From NCBI RefSeq assembly GCF_003437035.1, contig NZ_QSRL01000024.1, forward strand, positions 1-7,225: DNA of 7,225 nucleotides. The letters are read 5' to 3'. Shown in pieces: positions 1 through 6,863 of the stretch. The position numbers and the translations under genes were made by a program. How positions within the stretch are numbered: the first letter of the stretch is position 1; every line of letters begins with the position of its first letter. The DNA is from Collinsella sp. TF08-11AT (GTDB taxonomy: Bacteria; Actinomycetota; Coriobacteriia; Coriobacteriales; Coriobacteriaceae). The notes under the pieces were generated by a model. The model worked only from the letters and a program-made list of their open reading frames with translations, was not told the origin of the DNA and did not search any database.

Positions 1-2317
1 GGGCGACCTCCGCGATCATGGCTGCGTTATCGGTACAGGCAGACAAGGGCGGCACCGTCACGCGAATACCCTGACGCCCAAGCTTCTTAATCATCATCTC
101 GCGCAGATGCGGATTAGCCGAGACACCACCGCCGATGCAATACTCCTTGCACCCGGTGGCGTGCAGGGCGTTTTTGGCCTTCTTGTACTGCACGTCAAAG
201 ACCGCCGCCTCAAACGAGGCCGCTAGGTCGGGCAGGTGAATCGTGCGCCCGGCCTTGGTCTCCTGCTCGATGTAGAGCGTCACCGCCGTCTTGAGGCCCG
301 AAAGCGAGAAGCGATAGTCCCCCCTGCTGTTAAGCGCACGGGGGAAATCGATCGCCTTGGGGTTGCCCGTCTCGGCAAGCTTGGAGATGATAGGGCCTCC
401 GGGATAGCCAAGACCCAGTGCCTTTGCCACCTTGTCGAAGGCTTCGCCCACGGCGTCGTCGAGCGTCTCGCCAAGCACTTCATAGTCGCCCCATGCCTTT
501 ACGTGCACGAGCATGGTGTGCCCGCCCGAAACGAGCGTAAAGATAAACGGGGGCTTGAGGTCGGGCTGCGCCAACAGGTTGGCAAACAGGTGGCCCTCCA
601 GATGATCGACGCACACCAGCGGTTTGCCGGCAGCATACGCAAAGCCCTTGGCGAAGGCGACGCCCACTACCAGAGCACCCACCAGGCCCGGACCCTGCGT
701 CACGCCAACAGCGGCGAGTTCGCTCGGCGCGATGGCTCCACCCTCAAGACCAAGCGATGCTGCGGCATCCTCGAGCGCCGCATCCACGACACTCACAATC
801 ACCTCAACGTGTTTGCGCGAGGCGATCTCGGGCACCACGCCGCCAAAGCGGGCGTGAAAATCAATCTGTGTCGACACCTGGTTGGCCAGCATATTGCCAT
901 CCGCATCGATAATCGCCACGGCCGTCTCGTCGCAGGAGCTCTCGATAGCGAGCACTAGGCGGCGGCGCTCAATTTCGGCACGCTCCCCCTCGGAGCGCCC
1001 AGGCGCAGGCAGCGGCCATACGCGCTGCTCTGCCGCCGTCGGCTCGGGCGAAGCATTATCGACCGGAAGCACCAGGGGCAGCGGAGCCGTCATGACAATG
1101 GCGTCCTTGCCGGCACCATAGTAGCCGCGGCGCCGTCCTGCCTCGGTAAAGCCCAGAGCGTTATAAAGCGCGGTCGCTCCCTCGTTACCGTCCTCGACCT
1201 CGAGCGAAGCCGTAGTGCAGCCAAGCATCTGGGCATCATAGCTCACGTGCGACAGCAGCTTGCGGGCAATGCCCTCACGGCGATGTGCCGGGTCGACGGC
1301 GACATCCAGAATCTGCACATCACCATCCACGACCATACCGCCGGCAAGGCCCAGCAGCTTGCCGTCGTCGTGTGCCACCCACCAACTACGCGGCGCAGCG
1401 ACGTCCTCGCCCAGTTCGGACAGGAACATGCCCGGCGTCCATGCCTCGTGTCCGGCACCTTCAAAGCAGGCAGCCTCCAGCGCGCTCGCGCCCTCGGCAT
1501 CCGCCGCGCCCATGGGACGGAACTGCAGATGACGACCGGCGAGCTCATCGGCAACACCCGTAATTTCGCTCTGCGCACTCTCGGCAAGACCAAGACGCTT
1601 GCGCTCGTTTTCCTCGGCATCCGAAAGGCGCGTGTAAATCGGCAGGACGCGGGCCGGATCGCCGTCACCCGCAGCGTGCGCGAGCAGCAAGCCCTCGCCC
1701 GAAGGCCACCACAGGTCGCGCTCCACGCAGCGGGCGGCCTCGTCCTCACCCAGCAGCTTGCCATAGCGCACGAGACCGTCACCGGTCAGCTGAACCTGGC
1801 CCCAGTCCGCTGCTTGGCGCCACTCATCGAGCGCCACGGCGGCCTTGACCACGTGTTCGCGCTCAAATTGACGCTCGGGACCCTCATCGACCAGCATATA
1901 CAGCGCCGGATATACCTCACCGCGCATAGCATCGGCCAAGATACCAAGCTTGCCGCGCACGCCAGCCTTCCACGCCGTCCAAGCGCAAGCGTCGAGCGTC
2001 GACACGCCCAGCAGCGGAACATTGGCACCACGCGCGAGGCCCTTGGCAGTGGAGATGCCGATGCGCACACCCGTAAAGGACCCCGGGCCGCGGCCGACCA
2101 CATAGCAACCAACATCGCTGCGATCCAGACCGGCTTGAGCCAGCACGCCATCAACGGTATTCACGAGCTCAACGTTGGCGTGACGGCGACACATGTGGTC
2201 GCCACTCACGAGCTTCGTCTCACCCGTCTGCCCATCAATCCAGCTTGCCGCGCAGGCAAGCATGTCGGTCGAGGTATCGAGCGCCACCACCAGCGCGTTG
2301 TCGTTATGCAAGCTCAT
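1..2317 (-). CDS. tsaB-rimI-tsaD: TsaB-RimI-TsaD triple fusion (t6A tRNA modification plus S18 N-acetyltransferase), 3' end cut by window edge
   Basis: One open frame of 772 complete codons runs off the left edge with no internal stop. Residues 1-235 resemble TsaB: an N-terminal ALDTST strand, then GRGPGSFTGVRIG at 75-87, with no HxxxH metal site, as expected for this non-catalytic partner. Residues 262-412 are a GNAT acetyltransferase like RimI: acetyl-CoA loop R346-x-x-G-x-A351, LEV with candidate base Glu373, and YY at 399-400 matching the proposed catalytic Tyr. A ~40-residue Pro/Ala/Glu-rich linker leads to TsaD from about 454: ESSCDET, GGVVPEIASR, HLEGH with metal ligands His572 and His576, SGGHT, GGGVSAN, and CTDNAAMIA with ligand Asp763. 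TsaD with TsaB and TsaE transfers threonylcarbamoyl from TC-AMP to A37 of ANN-decoding tRNAs; RimI acetylates the N-terminus of ribosomal protein S18. Perhaps 20-40 C-terminal residues are missing. The ATG overlaps the end of tsaE by 14 bases with only a weak AAGG upstream, which implies translational coupling. Confidence 0.95.
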   Translation of the reverse strand, partial: MSLHNDNALVVALDTSTDMLACAASWIDGQTGETKLVSGDHMCRRHANVELVNTVDGVLAQAGLDRSDVGCYVVGRGPGSFTGVRIGISTAKGLARGANVPLLGVSTLDACAWTAWKAGVRGKLGILADAMRGEVYPALYMLVDEGPERQFEREHVVKAAVALDEWRQAADWGQVQLTGDGLVRYGKLLGEDEAARCVERDLWWPSGEGLLLAHAAGDGDPARVLPIYTRLSDAEENERKRLGLAESAQSEITGVADELAGRHLQFRPMGAADAEGASALEAACFEGAGHEAWTPGMFLSELGEDVAAPRSWWVAHDDGKLLGLAGGMVVDGDVQILDVAVDPAHRREGIARKLLSHVSYDAQMLGCTTASLEVEDGNEGATALYNALGFTEAGRRRGYYGAGKDAIVMTAPLPLVLPVDNASPEPTAAEQRVWPLPAPGRSEGERAEIERRRLVLAIESSCDETAVAIIDADGNMLANQVSTQIDFHARFGGVVPEIASRKHVEVIVSVVDAALEDAAASLGLEGGAIAPSELAAVGVTQGPGLVGALVVGVAFAKGFAYAAGKPLVCVDHLEGHLFANLLAQPDLKPPFIFTLVSGGHTMLVHVKAWGDYEVLGETLDDAVGEAFDKVAKALGLGYPGGPIISKLAETGNPKAIDFPRALNSRGDYRFSLSGLKTAVTLYIEQETKAGRTIHLPDLAASFEAAVFDVQYKKAKNALHATGCKEYCIGGGVSANPHLREMMIKKLGRQGIRVTVPPLSACTDNAAMIAEVA

Positions 2318-2810
2318 CTTGTACAGCCTTATCAATCAAATGGGAAAGCTCCATTGCGCGGTCACCGTGCGCCTCAAGCGTTATCGTTCGCACATCGCTG
2401 TCGCCCTCATCACGCTTGAGCGTCACCGAAAGATACTCATCCGTCAGCTCGTCCTGGAATTGTTCGCCCCATTCCAGCAGGCAAGCACCCTCATAGCCCA
2501 GCACATCGAAAATGCCCGTATCCTCGAGCTCGTAGGCATGCTCCAGGCGGTATAGATCAAAGTGAAACAGCGGAATACGACCTTGATCGTGAACGGCCAT
2601 GAGCGCAAACGTAGGACTCGTAACCATATGCCCATCGCCCAGCCCGCGCGAGACGCCCTTGGTAAAGTGAGTTTTGCCCACTCCCAGGCCACCGGTCAGG
2701 ATGAGCACATCGCCGTCCTCAAGGCACGGTGCAATTAGCTCGCCAAAGTACTCCGTATCGGCAGCGCAAGTCGTTTTGTAAGTACCTACCCCCAGGCGCT
2801 CCAGGGACAT
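2304..2810 (-). CDS. tsaE: TsaE, ATPase of the tRNA threonylcarbamoyladenosine (t6A) complex
   Basis: This 168-residue protein has the normal TsaE size (about 150-170). A P-loop GGLGVGKT lies at 40-47, TSPTF at 64-68 fits the switch-like segment, HFDLYR at 83-88 supplies the Walker B-like Asp85, and LLEWGE at 111-116 carries the conserved Glu113-Trp114 pair. In the known cytoplasmic system TsaE binds the TsaB-TsaD heterodimer, and its ATPase is needed for repeated cycles of t6A synthesis. Its partners are encoded immediately downstream as one fused protein whose start lies inside this gene, so the set should be made together. The start at 2810 has AAGGAG five bases upstream. TsaC, which makes the threonylcarbamoyl-AMP substrate, is not in the window. 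The last ~30 residues are charged and less conserved. Confidence 0.96.
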   Translation of the reverse strand: MSLERLGVGTYKTTCAADTEYFGELIAPCLEDGDVLILTGGLGVGKTHFTKGVSRGLGDGHMVTSPTFALMAVHDQGRIPLFHFDLYRLEHAYELEDTGIFDVLGYEGACLLEWGEQFQDELTDEYLSVTLKRDEGDSDVRTITLEAHGDRAMELSHLIDKAVQDELA

Positions 2811-2815
2811 ATATG

Positions 2816-2821
2816 CTCCTT
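2816..2821 (-). promoter_or_regulatory. Ribosome binding site of tsaE
   Basis: AAGGAG on the minus strand ends five bases before the tsaE ATG, inside the 12-base gap after the glycosylase gene. It supports the 2810 start. Confidence 0.8.
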
Positions 2822-2822
2822 A

Positions 2823-3443
2823 TTATTCCGAGGCGTCCTCTGGTGCGGGATGTCGCCCCAGATAGTCGCCCAGCATCTTAAAGTCTTCCTCCAGCAGCTC
2901 CTGCCACGCTGGATTGCGTAGCGCTGCTGCCGGATGGAAAGTGGGCATCACCACAAAGTGCCCCATCTGATGGAACCTGCCGCGCAGCTTGGTAATGCCG
3001 ATCTCGGTCTTGAGCACAAAGTGCGTTGCGGGGTTGCCGAGCGTCACGATGATATCGGGCCAGATGCTTCGAATCTGCTCGCGCAAAAACGGTGAGCAAG
3101 CCAGCACTTCCTCGGGGCGCGGATTGCGGTTTCCCGGCGGGCGGCACTTAAGCACGTTGGCAATGTAGACGTCTTCGCGTTTGAGCCCCGCCAGCGACAA
3201 AATGCCGTTGAGGTCCTCGCCTGCCGCCCCCACAAAGGGCTCGCCCTGCAAATCCTCATTACGGCCCGGCGCCTCGCCAATAAACATCACGCGAGCGCGG
3301 GGGTTTCCCACGCCAAACACGATGTTGTGGCGCGACTGGTAAAGCTGGCAAAGGTGACAATCGCCCAGAACGGCCTCGATCTCCTCGAGTGCGACCTCAC
3401 GCGGCGCCTGATGGCTATGGCCGGGAATGTGCATGACGCCCAT
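2823..3443 (-). CDS. udg: Family 4 uracil-DNA glycosylase with a [4Fe-4S] cluster
   Basis: This 206-residue cytoplasmic enzyme should cut uracil from DNA to begin base-excision repair after cytosine deamination or dUMP incorporation. The first active-site motif is GEAPG (56-60) followed by ED (63-64) and FVGAAG (70-75); the second is HPAAALR (170-176). Four cysteines in the family-4 pattern (CxxC at 29 and 32, then 100 and 116) should hold the iron-sulfur cluster. The frame is open to an ATG at 3491, which would add 16 residues and overlap alr by 40 bases. I prefer the ATG at 3443 because AGGAG lies five bases upstream and the homologous part begins after it. The gene sits 8 bases after alr and 12 before tsaE. 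It is functionally unlike its neighbours and is probably carried by the operon for steady expression. SPO1 DNA-polymerase-related UDG is the broader name for the same fold. Confidence 0.93.
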   Translation of the reverse strand: MGVMHIPGHSHQAPREVALEEIEAVLGDCHLCQLYQSRHNIVFGVGNPRARVMFIGEAPGRNEDLQGEPFVGAAGEDLNGILSLAGLKREDVYIANVLKCRPPGNRNPRPEEVLACSPFLREQIRSIWPDIIVTLGNPATHFVLKTEIGITKLRGRFHQMGHFVVMPTFHPAAALRNPAWQELLEEDFKMLGDYLGRHPAPEDASE

Positions 3444-3448
3444 AGCGA

Positions 3449-3454
3449 CTCCTA
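3449..3454 (-). promoter_or_regulatory. Ribosome binding site of the glycosylase, merged with the alr stop codon
   Basis: The minus strand reads TAGGAG: TAG is the alr stop, and AGGAG ends five bases before the ATG at 3443. This decides the glycosylase start and suggests that ribosomes finishing alr reinitiate on the next gene. Confidence 0.8.
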
Positions 3455-4597
3455 CACGTAGACCTTGTCGAGACGCATACCAAAGCCGCAAGCGACCTCG
3501 TAGTTAATCGTGCCGCGTAGGCGCGCCATCTCGTCCATGGTAATCTCGGCATCTCCATCGCGGCCGACAATGATCATCTCGTCACCATACTCGGCCTCGG
3601 GAATCTCATGCGCCGGGTTGGACTGAATGGCGACCATAAACTGGTCCATGCAGATATTGCCCACCTGACGCACACGCTCGCCGCGATACAGCACGTCCAT
3701 ACGATTGGAAAGCGTACGCGAAAGGCCATCGGCATAACCGATCGGAAGGGTGCAGATCTGAACGCGCGTGCGCGGTACGCGGTAGGTAAAGCCGTAGCCC
3801 ACGCCCTCGCCCATCGCAGGATGCGCCACGCGCGTCACACGCGCGTGGACGCTCATGACGGGATCAAGCTGCATCACGCGACCACTCAGCTCGCATGGTT
3901 GCATGCCATACAAGCCAACGCCGGCGCGAATCATATCAAAATGCATCGAGGAATCGAGCATCGAGGACGGCGTGTTGGCGCAGTGCACGATACCGCACTC
4001 AAAACCCGCGTCCTTAATGGCCTGAACGGCCTCGGTAAAGCGTTGGCACTGCAGTTTGTAGTCCCAACCCGAAGGTTCATCGGCCGTGGCGAAGTGCGTA
4101 AAGACGCCATCACACTGGATACCGCGATGGAAGCTAATACCACGAACAAAGTCGAGCACCTGCGTGTAGTGAACACCGATGCGGTTCATGCCCGTCTCGA
4201 TGGCTAGATGGTACTTGCCCACCTTGCCTGCCGCGACGGCGCATTCGCCATACGCGAGAGCAAAATCGGACGTATAGACCGAGGGCATGATATCGAACTC
4301 GAGCAATGCAGGAATAGCCTCGATAGGCGGCTCGCTTAGAATCAGGATGGGCTTAGTAATTCCGCCCTGACGGAGCCCAACGCCCTCGTTGACCGTCGCC
4401 ACGGCAAACATGTCGGCACCAGCCGAATACATGATCTTAGCGCACTCAACAGCTCCATGACCATAAGCATCGGCCTTGACCACGCAGCACAAGCGCTGAC
4501 GCGGATTCAACAAGTTCTTATAGGCTCTCGTGTTGCGACGGAGCGCCCCGCGGTCGATCTCGACCCAGGACCAGCGCGTCAAATCGGCTTTATTCAT
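3452..4597 (-). CDS. alr: Alanine racemase, PLP-dependent
   Basis: This 381-residue protein interconverts L- and D-alanine and so supplies D-alanine for peptidoglycan precursors. Its length is typical for the family. The pyridoxal-phosphate lysine is Lys41 in VVKADAYGHG (39-48), near the N-terminus of the TIM-barrel domain. MNRIGV at 137-142 and IRAGVGLYG at 223-231 are conserved barrel segments, with Arg224 the likely partner of the cofactor ring nitrogen. The C-terminal beta domain carries the second catalytic residue Tyr268 in GVGYG, followed by the conserved GYADGLSR (287-294) and NICMDQ (314-319). The start codon is two bases after the nnr stop. Only a weak purine run lies upstream, so translation probably depends on coupling to nnr. 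All expected catalytic residues are present. Confidence 0.97.
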   Translation of the reverse strand: MNKADLTRWSWVEIDRGALRRNTRAYKNLLNPRQRLCCVVKADAYGHGAVECAKIMYSAGADMFAVATVNEGVGLRQGGITKPILILSEPPIEAIPALLEFDIMPSVYTSDFALAYGECAVAAGKVGKYHLAIETGMNRIGVHYTQVLDFVRGISFHRGIQCDGVFTHFATADEPSGWDYKLQCQRFTEAVQAIKDAGFECGIVHCANTPSSMLDSSMHFDMIRAGVGLYGMQPCELSGRVMQLDPVMSVHARVTRVAHPAMGEGVGYGFTYRVPRTRVQICTLPIGYADGLSRTLSNRMDVLYRGERVRQVGNICMDQFMVAIQSNPAHEIPEAEYGDEMIIVGRDGDAEITMDEMARLRGTINYEVACGFGMRLDKVYV

Positions 4598-4599
4598 GA

Positions 4600-6216
4600 T
4601 TAGTCATCCGACCCTTCGTCCATGATTCCCAGATCTTCGAGCGCATCCTTTGCCGCCAGCTCCATGGCAGGACCGATCAAGTCGATAAGATCGGTCGCGA
4701 TAACGCTCTTCTCACCATACTCCGTCGCCGCGGCAAAACCGGCGTAGCTGTGAAGTGCGACGGCGTACGAATACAGCAGCTCCCAACGATCCATCTCGTC
4801 GCGCATGGTGGCAAGCGTGCCGGCCAAAATACCCGCGAGAACATCACCAGAACCGGCAGTTGCCAGAGAAGCCGGACCCGAGAGTGGCAGCAGCACGCGC
4901 TCAACGCCACAGATAGCCGTCGTCGGCCCCTTGGCTATGACCACCAGATTGTCGGAGCCTGCAGCCCAGACAACCTTCTGCGCAGCTGCAATCGCGGTAC
5001 CAAGGTCGTTCACCTCGTCACCGGCAACCAAACGCGAAAGCTCACGATAGTGCGGCGTCATAACCAACGGCTGCTCACGACGATACATCTCGGGGTTACT
5101 ATCAATACCGTCAATGGCAATCTTAGCAAGGCAGTTGAGTGCATCGGCGTCCAAAATTAGCGGTACATCAAGCTCGAGCAAGCCCGAAACCACCTGCATA
5201 GCGCCAGCAGACGTCGTCATACCGGGACCGCACAGTACGCAGCTGTACTTCTTTGCGATCTCGCACACCGTCATGCGCGCAGCGGCGCCAAAGGAGCCGC
5301 GGGAATCAGACGGAATAGCAAAGACGGGAATCGAAGGAAGTGCCATGCGAATAAGATTGGCGCAGGCATCAGGAGCCGCGACCGCCACGTAACCAGCACC
5401 CGCGCGAGCTGCAGACTTGGCCGCCATAATGGCAGCACCAGGATATTGCGCCGATCCGGCGACAATAAGCACAGAGCCACGGGAATACTTATCGATATTC
5501 GATGGTAGCGGAGCAAAGTAATCAACTAAGTCACCGGGCTCGACAATCTCGGCGGCGTGGTCAACATCATCGATGACTTCGTCAAGACGGTCGTAAAGAT
5601 TGCCGCAGATCAAATCGCCAGCATACTCAGGGCCATCAGCGCTATACAGACCAATCTTGGGCGCAATCATCGTCACCGTGCGCTCGGCACGAATGCAGTC
5701 GTCATCAACAACGCCCGTCTCGGCATTCAGGCCCGAGGGGACATCAATGGATACGACACAATCGGCGCATTCATTGACCGTAGGAATCCAAATGGAGAAC
5801 GGCGCACGCAGATTCCCGTGGAAACCGGTACCAAAAATGGCATCGACAACAACATCCGCCTTATCGATCAAAACCTCGAGTTCGTCACGCGAGGGACCGA
5901 CGCAAACGTGCACATCGCGGCCGGCAGTTCGACGAGCAACATGACGTGCCAAAGCAGCAGGAATCTCATCCGGCTCAACCGGAGAAACGATATCCACGTC
6001 CACACCCTTGTGGCTCAGGATATCGGCGGCAACCCAACCGTCGCCGCCATTATTACCAAAACCGACCAGAACGAGAACCCGATCGGGATTGAGCTTCAAG
6101 ACCTCGTTGGCGGCAAACTCACCCGCTAACTCCATAAGCTCGGCCTTCGAAGTTCCTTCGCGTTCGATAATATCCTCGAGGCGAACGACTTCCTCGGTAC
6201 TCAAAACCGGTTTCAT
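4600..6216 (-). CDS. nnr: Bifunctional NAD(P)H-hydrate repair enzyme (epimerase plus ADP/ATP-dependent dehydratase)
   Basis: This 538-residue fused enzyme repairs NADH and NADPH damaged by hydration. The N-terminal epimerase domain (YjeF_N type, about 1-220) interconverts the R and S hydrates and shows GFGNNGGDG at 52-60, DAIFGTG at 125-131 and SIDVPSG at 156-162. The C-terminal dehydratase domain (ribokinase-like, about 230-515) uses a nucleoside phosphate to dehydrate the S form. It shows VAGS at 252-255, LDADALN at 355-361, KGPTT at 429-433 and GSGDVLAG at 455-462, with Asp458 the likely catalytic residue. The usual TPHxGE motif reads TPHYRE at 387-392. The two-domain fusion is common in bacteria. 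The start abuts the acpS stop codon directly and has AGGAG five bases upstream. Placement between acpS and alr is typical of actinobacteria. The acidic tail after 520 is unremarkable. Confidence 0.96.
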   Translation of the reverse strand: MKPVLSTEEVVRLEDIIEREGTSKAELMELAGEFAANEVLKLNPDRVLVLVGFGNNGGDGWVAADILSHKGVDVDIVSPVEPDEIPAALARHVARRTAGRDVHVCVGPSRDELEVLIDKADVVVDAIFGTGFHGNLRAPFSIWIPTVNECADCVVSIDVPSGLNAETGVVDDDCIRAERTVTMIAPKIGLYSADGPEYAGDLICGNLYDRLDEVIDDVDHAAEIVEPGDLVDYFAPLPSNIDKYSRGSVLIVAGSAQYPGAAIMAAKSAARAGAGYVAVAAPDACANLIRMALPSIPVFAIPSDSRGSFGAAARMTVCEIAKKYSCVLCGPGMTTSAGAMQVVSGLLELDVPLILDADALNCLAKIAIDGIDSNPEMYRREQPLVMTPHYRELSRLVAGDEVNDLGTAIAAAQKVVWAAGSDNLVVIAKGPTTAICGVERVLLPLSGPASLATAGSGDVLAGILAGTLATMRDEMDRWELLYSYAVALHSYAGFAAATEYGEKSVIATDLIDLIGPAMELAAKDALEDLGIMDEGSDD

Positions 6217-6756
6217 CTATGCTCCTAGCGTATCTTGCGAAGCATCGCCCTGATGCTCCGTCAAAGCTGAATTTTGCAGTTGCTCAAGCTCATCTAAAAC
6301 CGAGCGAGCCTCTTTAAATGTTTGTGCAACGCGTTCCTTGGTGCTCACCTTTTCTTCCTTAGGCTTGGGTCGAGCATCCTCGGTGATCGCAATGGCATTG
6401 GCTACGGCCAAATCACCCGTCAAGGTAATGGAAAGCGCAACTTCAATGACACCCAACTCTTGAGCAATCTCGAGCGCTCGACCCGAAAGCACTGCTTTAG
6501 GCTTTCCGAGCTTATCACGCGTTACCGAGACGTCTTTGCGGCCGACGCCCTGGCTAAAGCCCGTACCAAGAGCCTTGAGAACCGCTTCACGAGAAGCAAA
6601 ACGGCTCGCATAGTGCGCTGCAGGACGCGATGAAGCGTCGCAATATGCGCACTCTTCTTCGGTAAACACACGCCGAGCAAACGACGGCGTCTTTTCAAGG
6701 ATTGATTTCATGCGGGAAATCTCGACGATATCAACGCCGATACCAGCTTCAGCCAT
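6217..6756 (-). CDS. acpS: Holo-[acyl-carrier-protein] synthase with a C-terminal extension
   Basis: This 179-residue protein should move 4'-phosphopantetheine from coenzyme A onto acyl carrier protein, switching on fatty-acid synthesis. The N-terminal GIGVDIVEISR (5-15) holds the Mg ligand Asp9. FASREAVLKALGTG (53-66) holds the second ligand Glu57 and the CoA-binding Lys61. An ATG at 6768 would add four residues, but GGAGGT lies immediately before the ATG at 6756 and nothing similar precedes the other, so I chose 6756. Two things are odd. The family's C-terminal SxSHxxxxAxA motif reads SITLTGDLAVA (109-119), so the histidine is replaced by leucine. The protein also runs about 50 residues past the usual ~125, with a charged, probably helical tail (126-179) rich in Lys, Glu and Gln. 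It is the first gene of the operon, just after the rRNA terminator. Confidence 0.92.
   Translation of the reverse strand: MAEAGIGVDIVEISRMKSILEKTPSFARRVFTEEECAYCDASSRPAAHYASRFASREAVLKALGTGFSQGVGRKDVSVTRDKLGKPKAVLSGRALEIAQELGVIEVALSITLTGDLAVANAIAITEDARPKPKEEKVSTKERVAQTFKEARSVLDELEQLQNSALTEHQGDASQDTLGA
6222..6226 (-). promoter_or_regulatory. Ribosome binding site of nnr inside the end of acpS
   Basis: AGGAG lies in the last codons of acpS, five bases before the nnr ATG. The acpS TAG and the nnr ATG are adjacent, so termination and initiation happen at the same spot. Confidence 0.75.
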
Positions 6757-6760
6757 GTTC

Positions 6761-6766
6761 ACCTCC
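6761..6766 (-). promoter_or_regulatory. Ribosome binding site of acpS
   Basis: The minus strand reads GGAGGTGAAC then ATG. This is the strongest Shine-Dalgarno sequence in the window and it fixes the start at 6756. The upstream in-frame ATG at 6768 overlaps it and has no such site of its own. Confidence 0.85.
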
Positions 6767-6785
6767 ATATTGCACAGACTAAGTT

Positions 6786-6815
6786 ATTGTAGCCCGTTAA
6801 CGGAAGATGCGACAA
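6786..6815 (-). promoter_or_regulatory. Candidate sigma-70-type promoter for the acpS operon
   Basis: On the minus strand, TTGTCG (6815-6810, four of six matches to the -35 consensus) is separated by 18 bases from TACAAT (6791-6786, five of six matches to the -10 consensus). Transcription would begin near 6779 and give a short leader of about 20 bases before acpS. It is the best promoter-like pair between the rRNA terminator and acpS. This is a pattern match only. Confidence 0.55.
6794..6803. promoter_or_regulatory. Perfect 10-bp palindrome in the promoter spacer (possible operator)
   Basis: CCGTTAACGG lies wholly between the -35 and -10 elements. A repressor or spacer-binding regulator could act here. 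I recognise no known regulator for it, and palindromes of this size also occur by chance. Confidence 0.3.
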
Positions 6816-6863
6816 ACGAGGGTCATAAAACACAGCGAGTTTGTTAGATCAGGCTTTAAACGC

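Noticed and set aside
236..958. A 240-codon plus-strand open frame opposite TsaD
   Set aside because: It overlaps the conserved TsaD core completely, has no family motif, and is explained by codon bias of the real gene.
1247..2419. A 390-codon open frame on the plus strand opposite the Tsa fusion
   Set aside because: It is the antisense shadow of a GC-rich coding gene. Its translation is rich in Arg, His and Ala with no recognisable motif, and the opposite strand has clear TsaB and RimI motifs.
3608..4207. A 199-codon plus-strand frame opposite alr
   Set aside because: Alanine racemase motifs on the minus strand are unambiguous; the plus-strand product is His- and Arg-rich shadow sequence.
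5557..6129. A 190-codon plus-strand frame opposite nnr
   Set aside because: It lies wholly within the epimerase domain of nnr and has no motif of its own.
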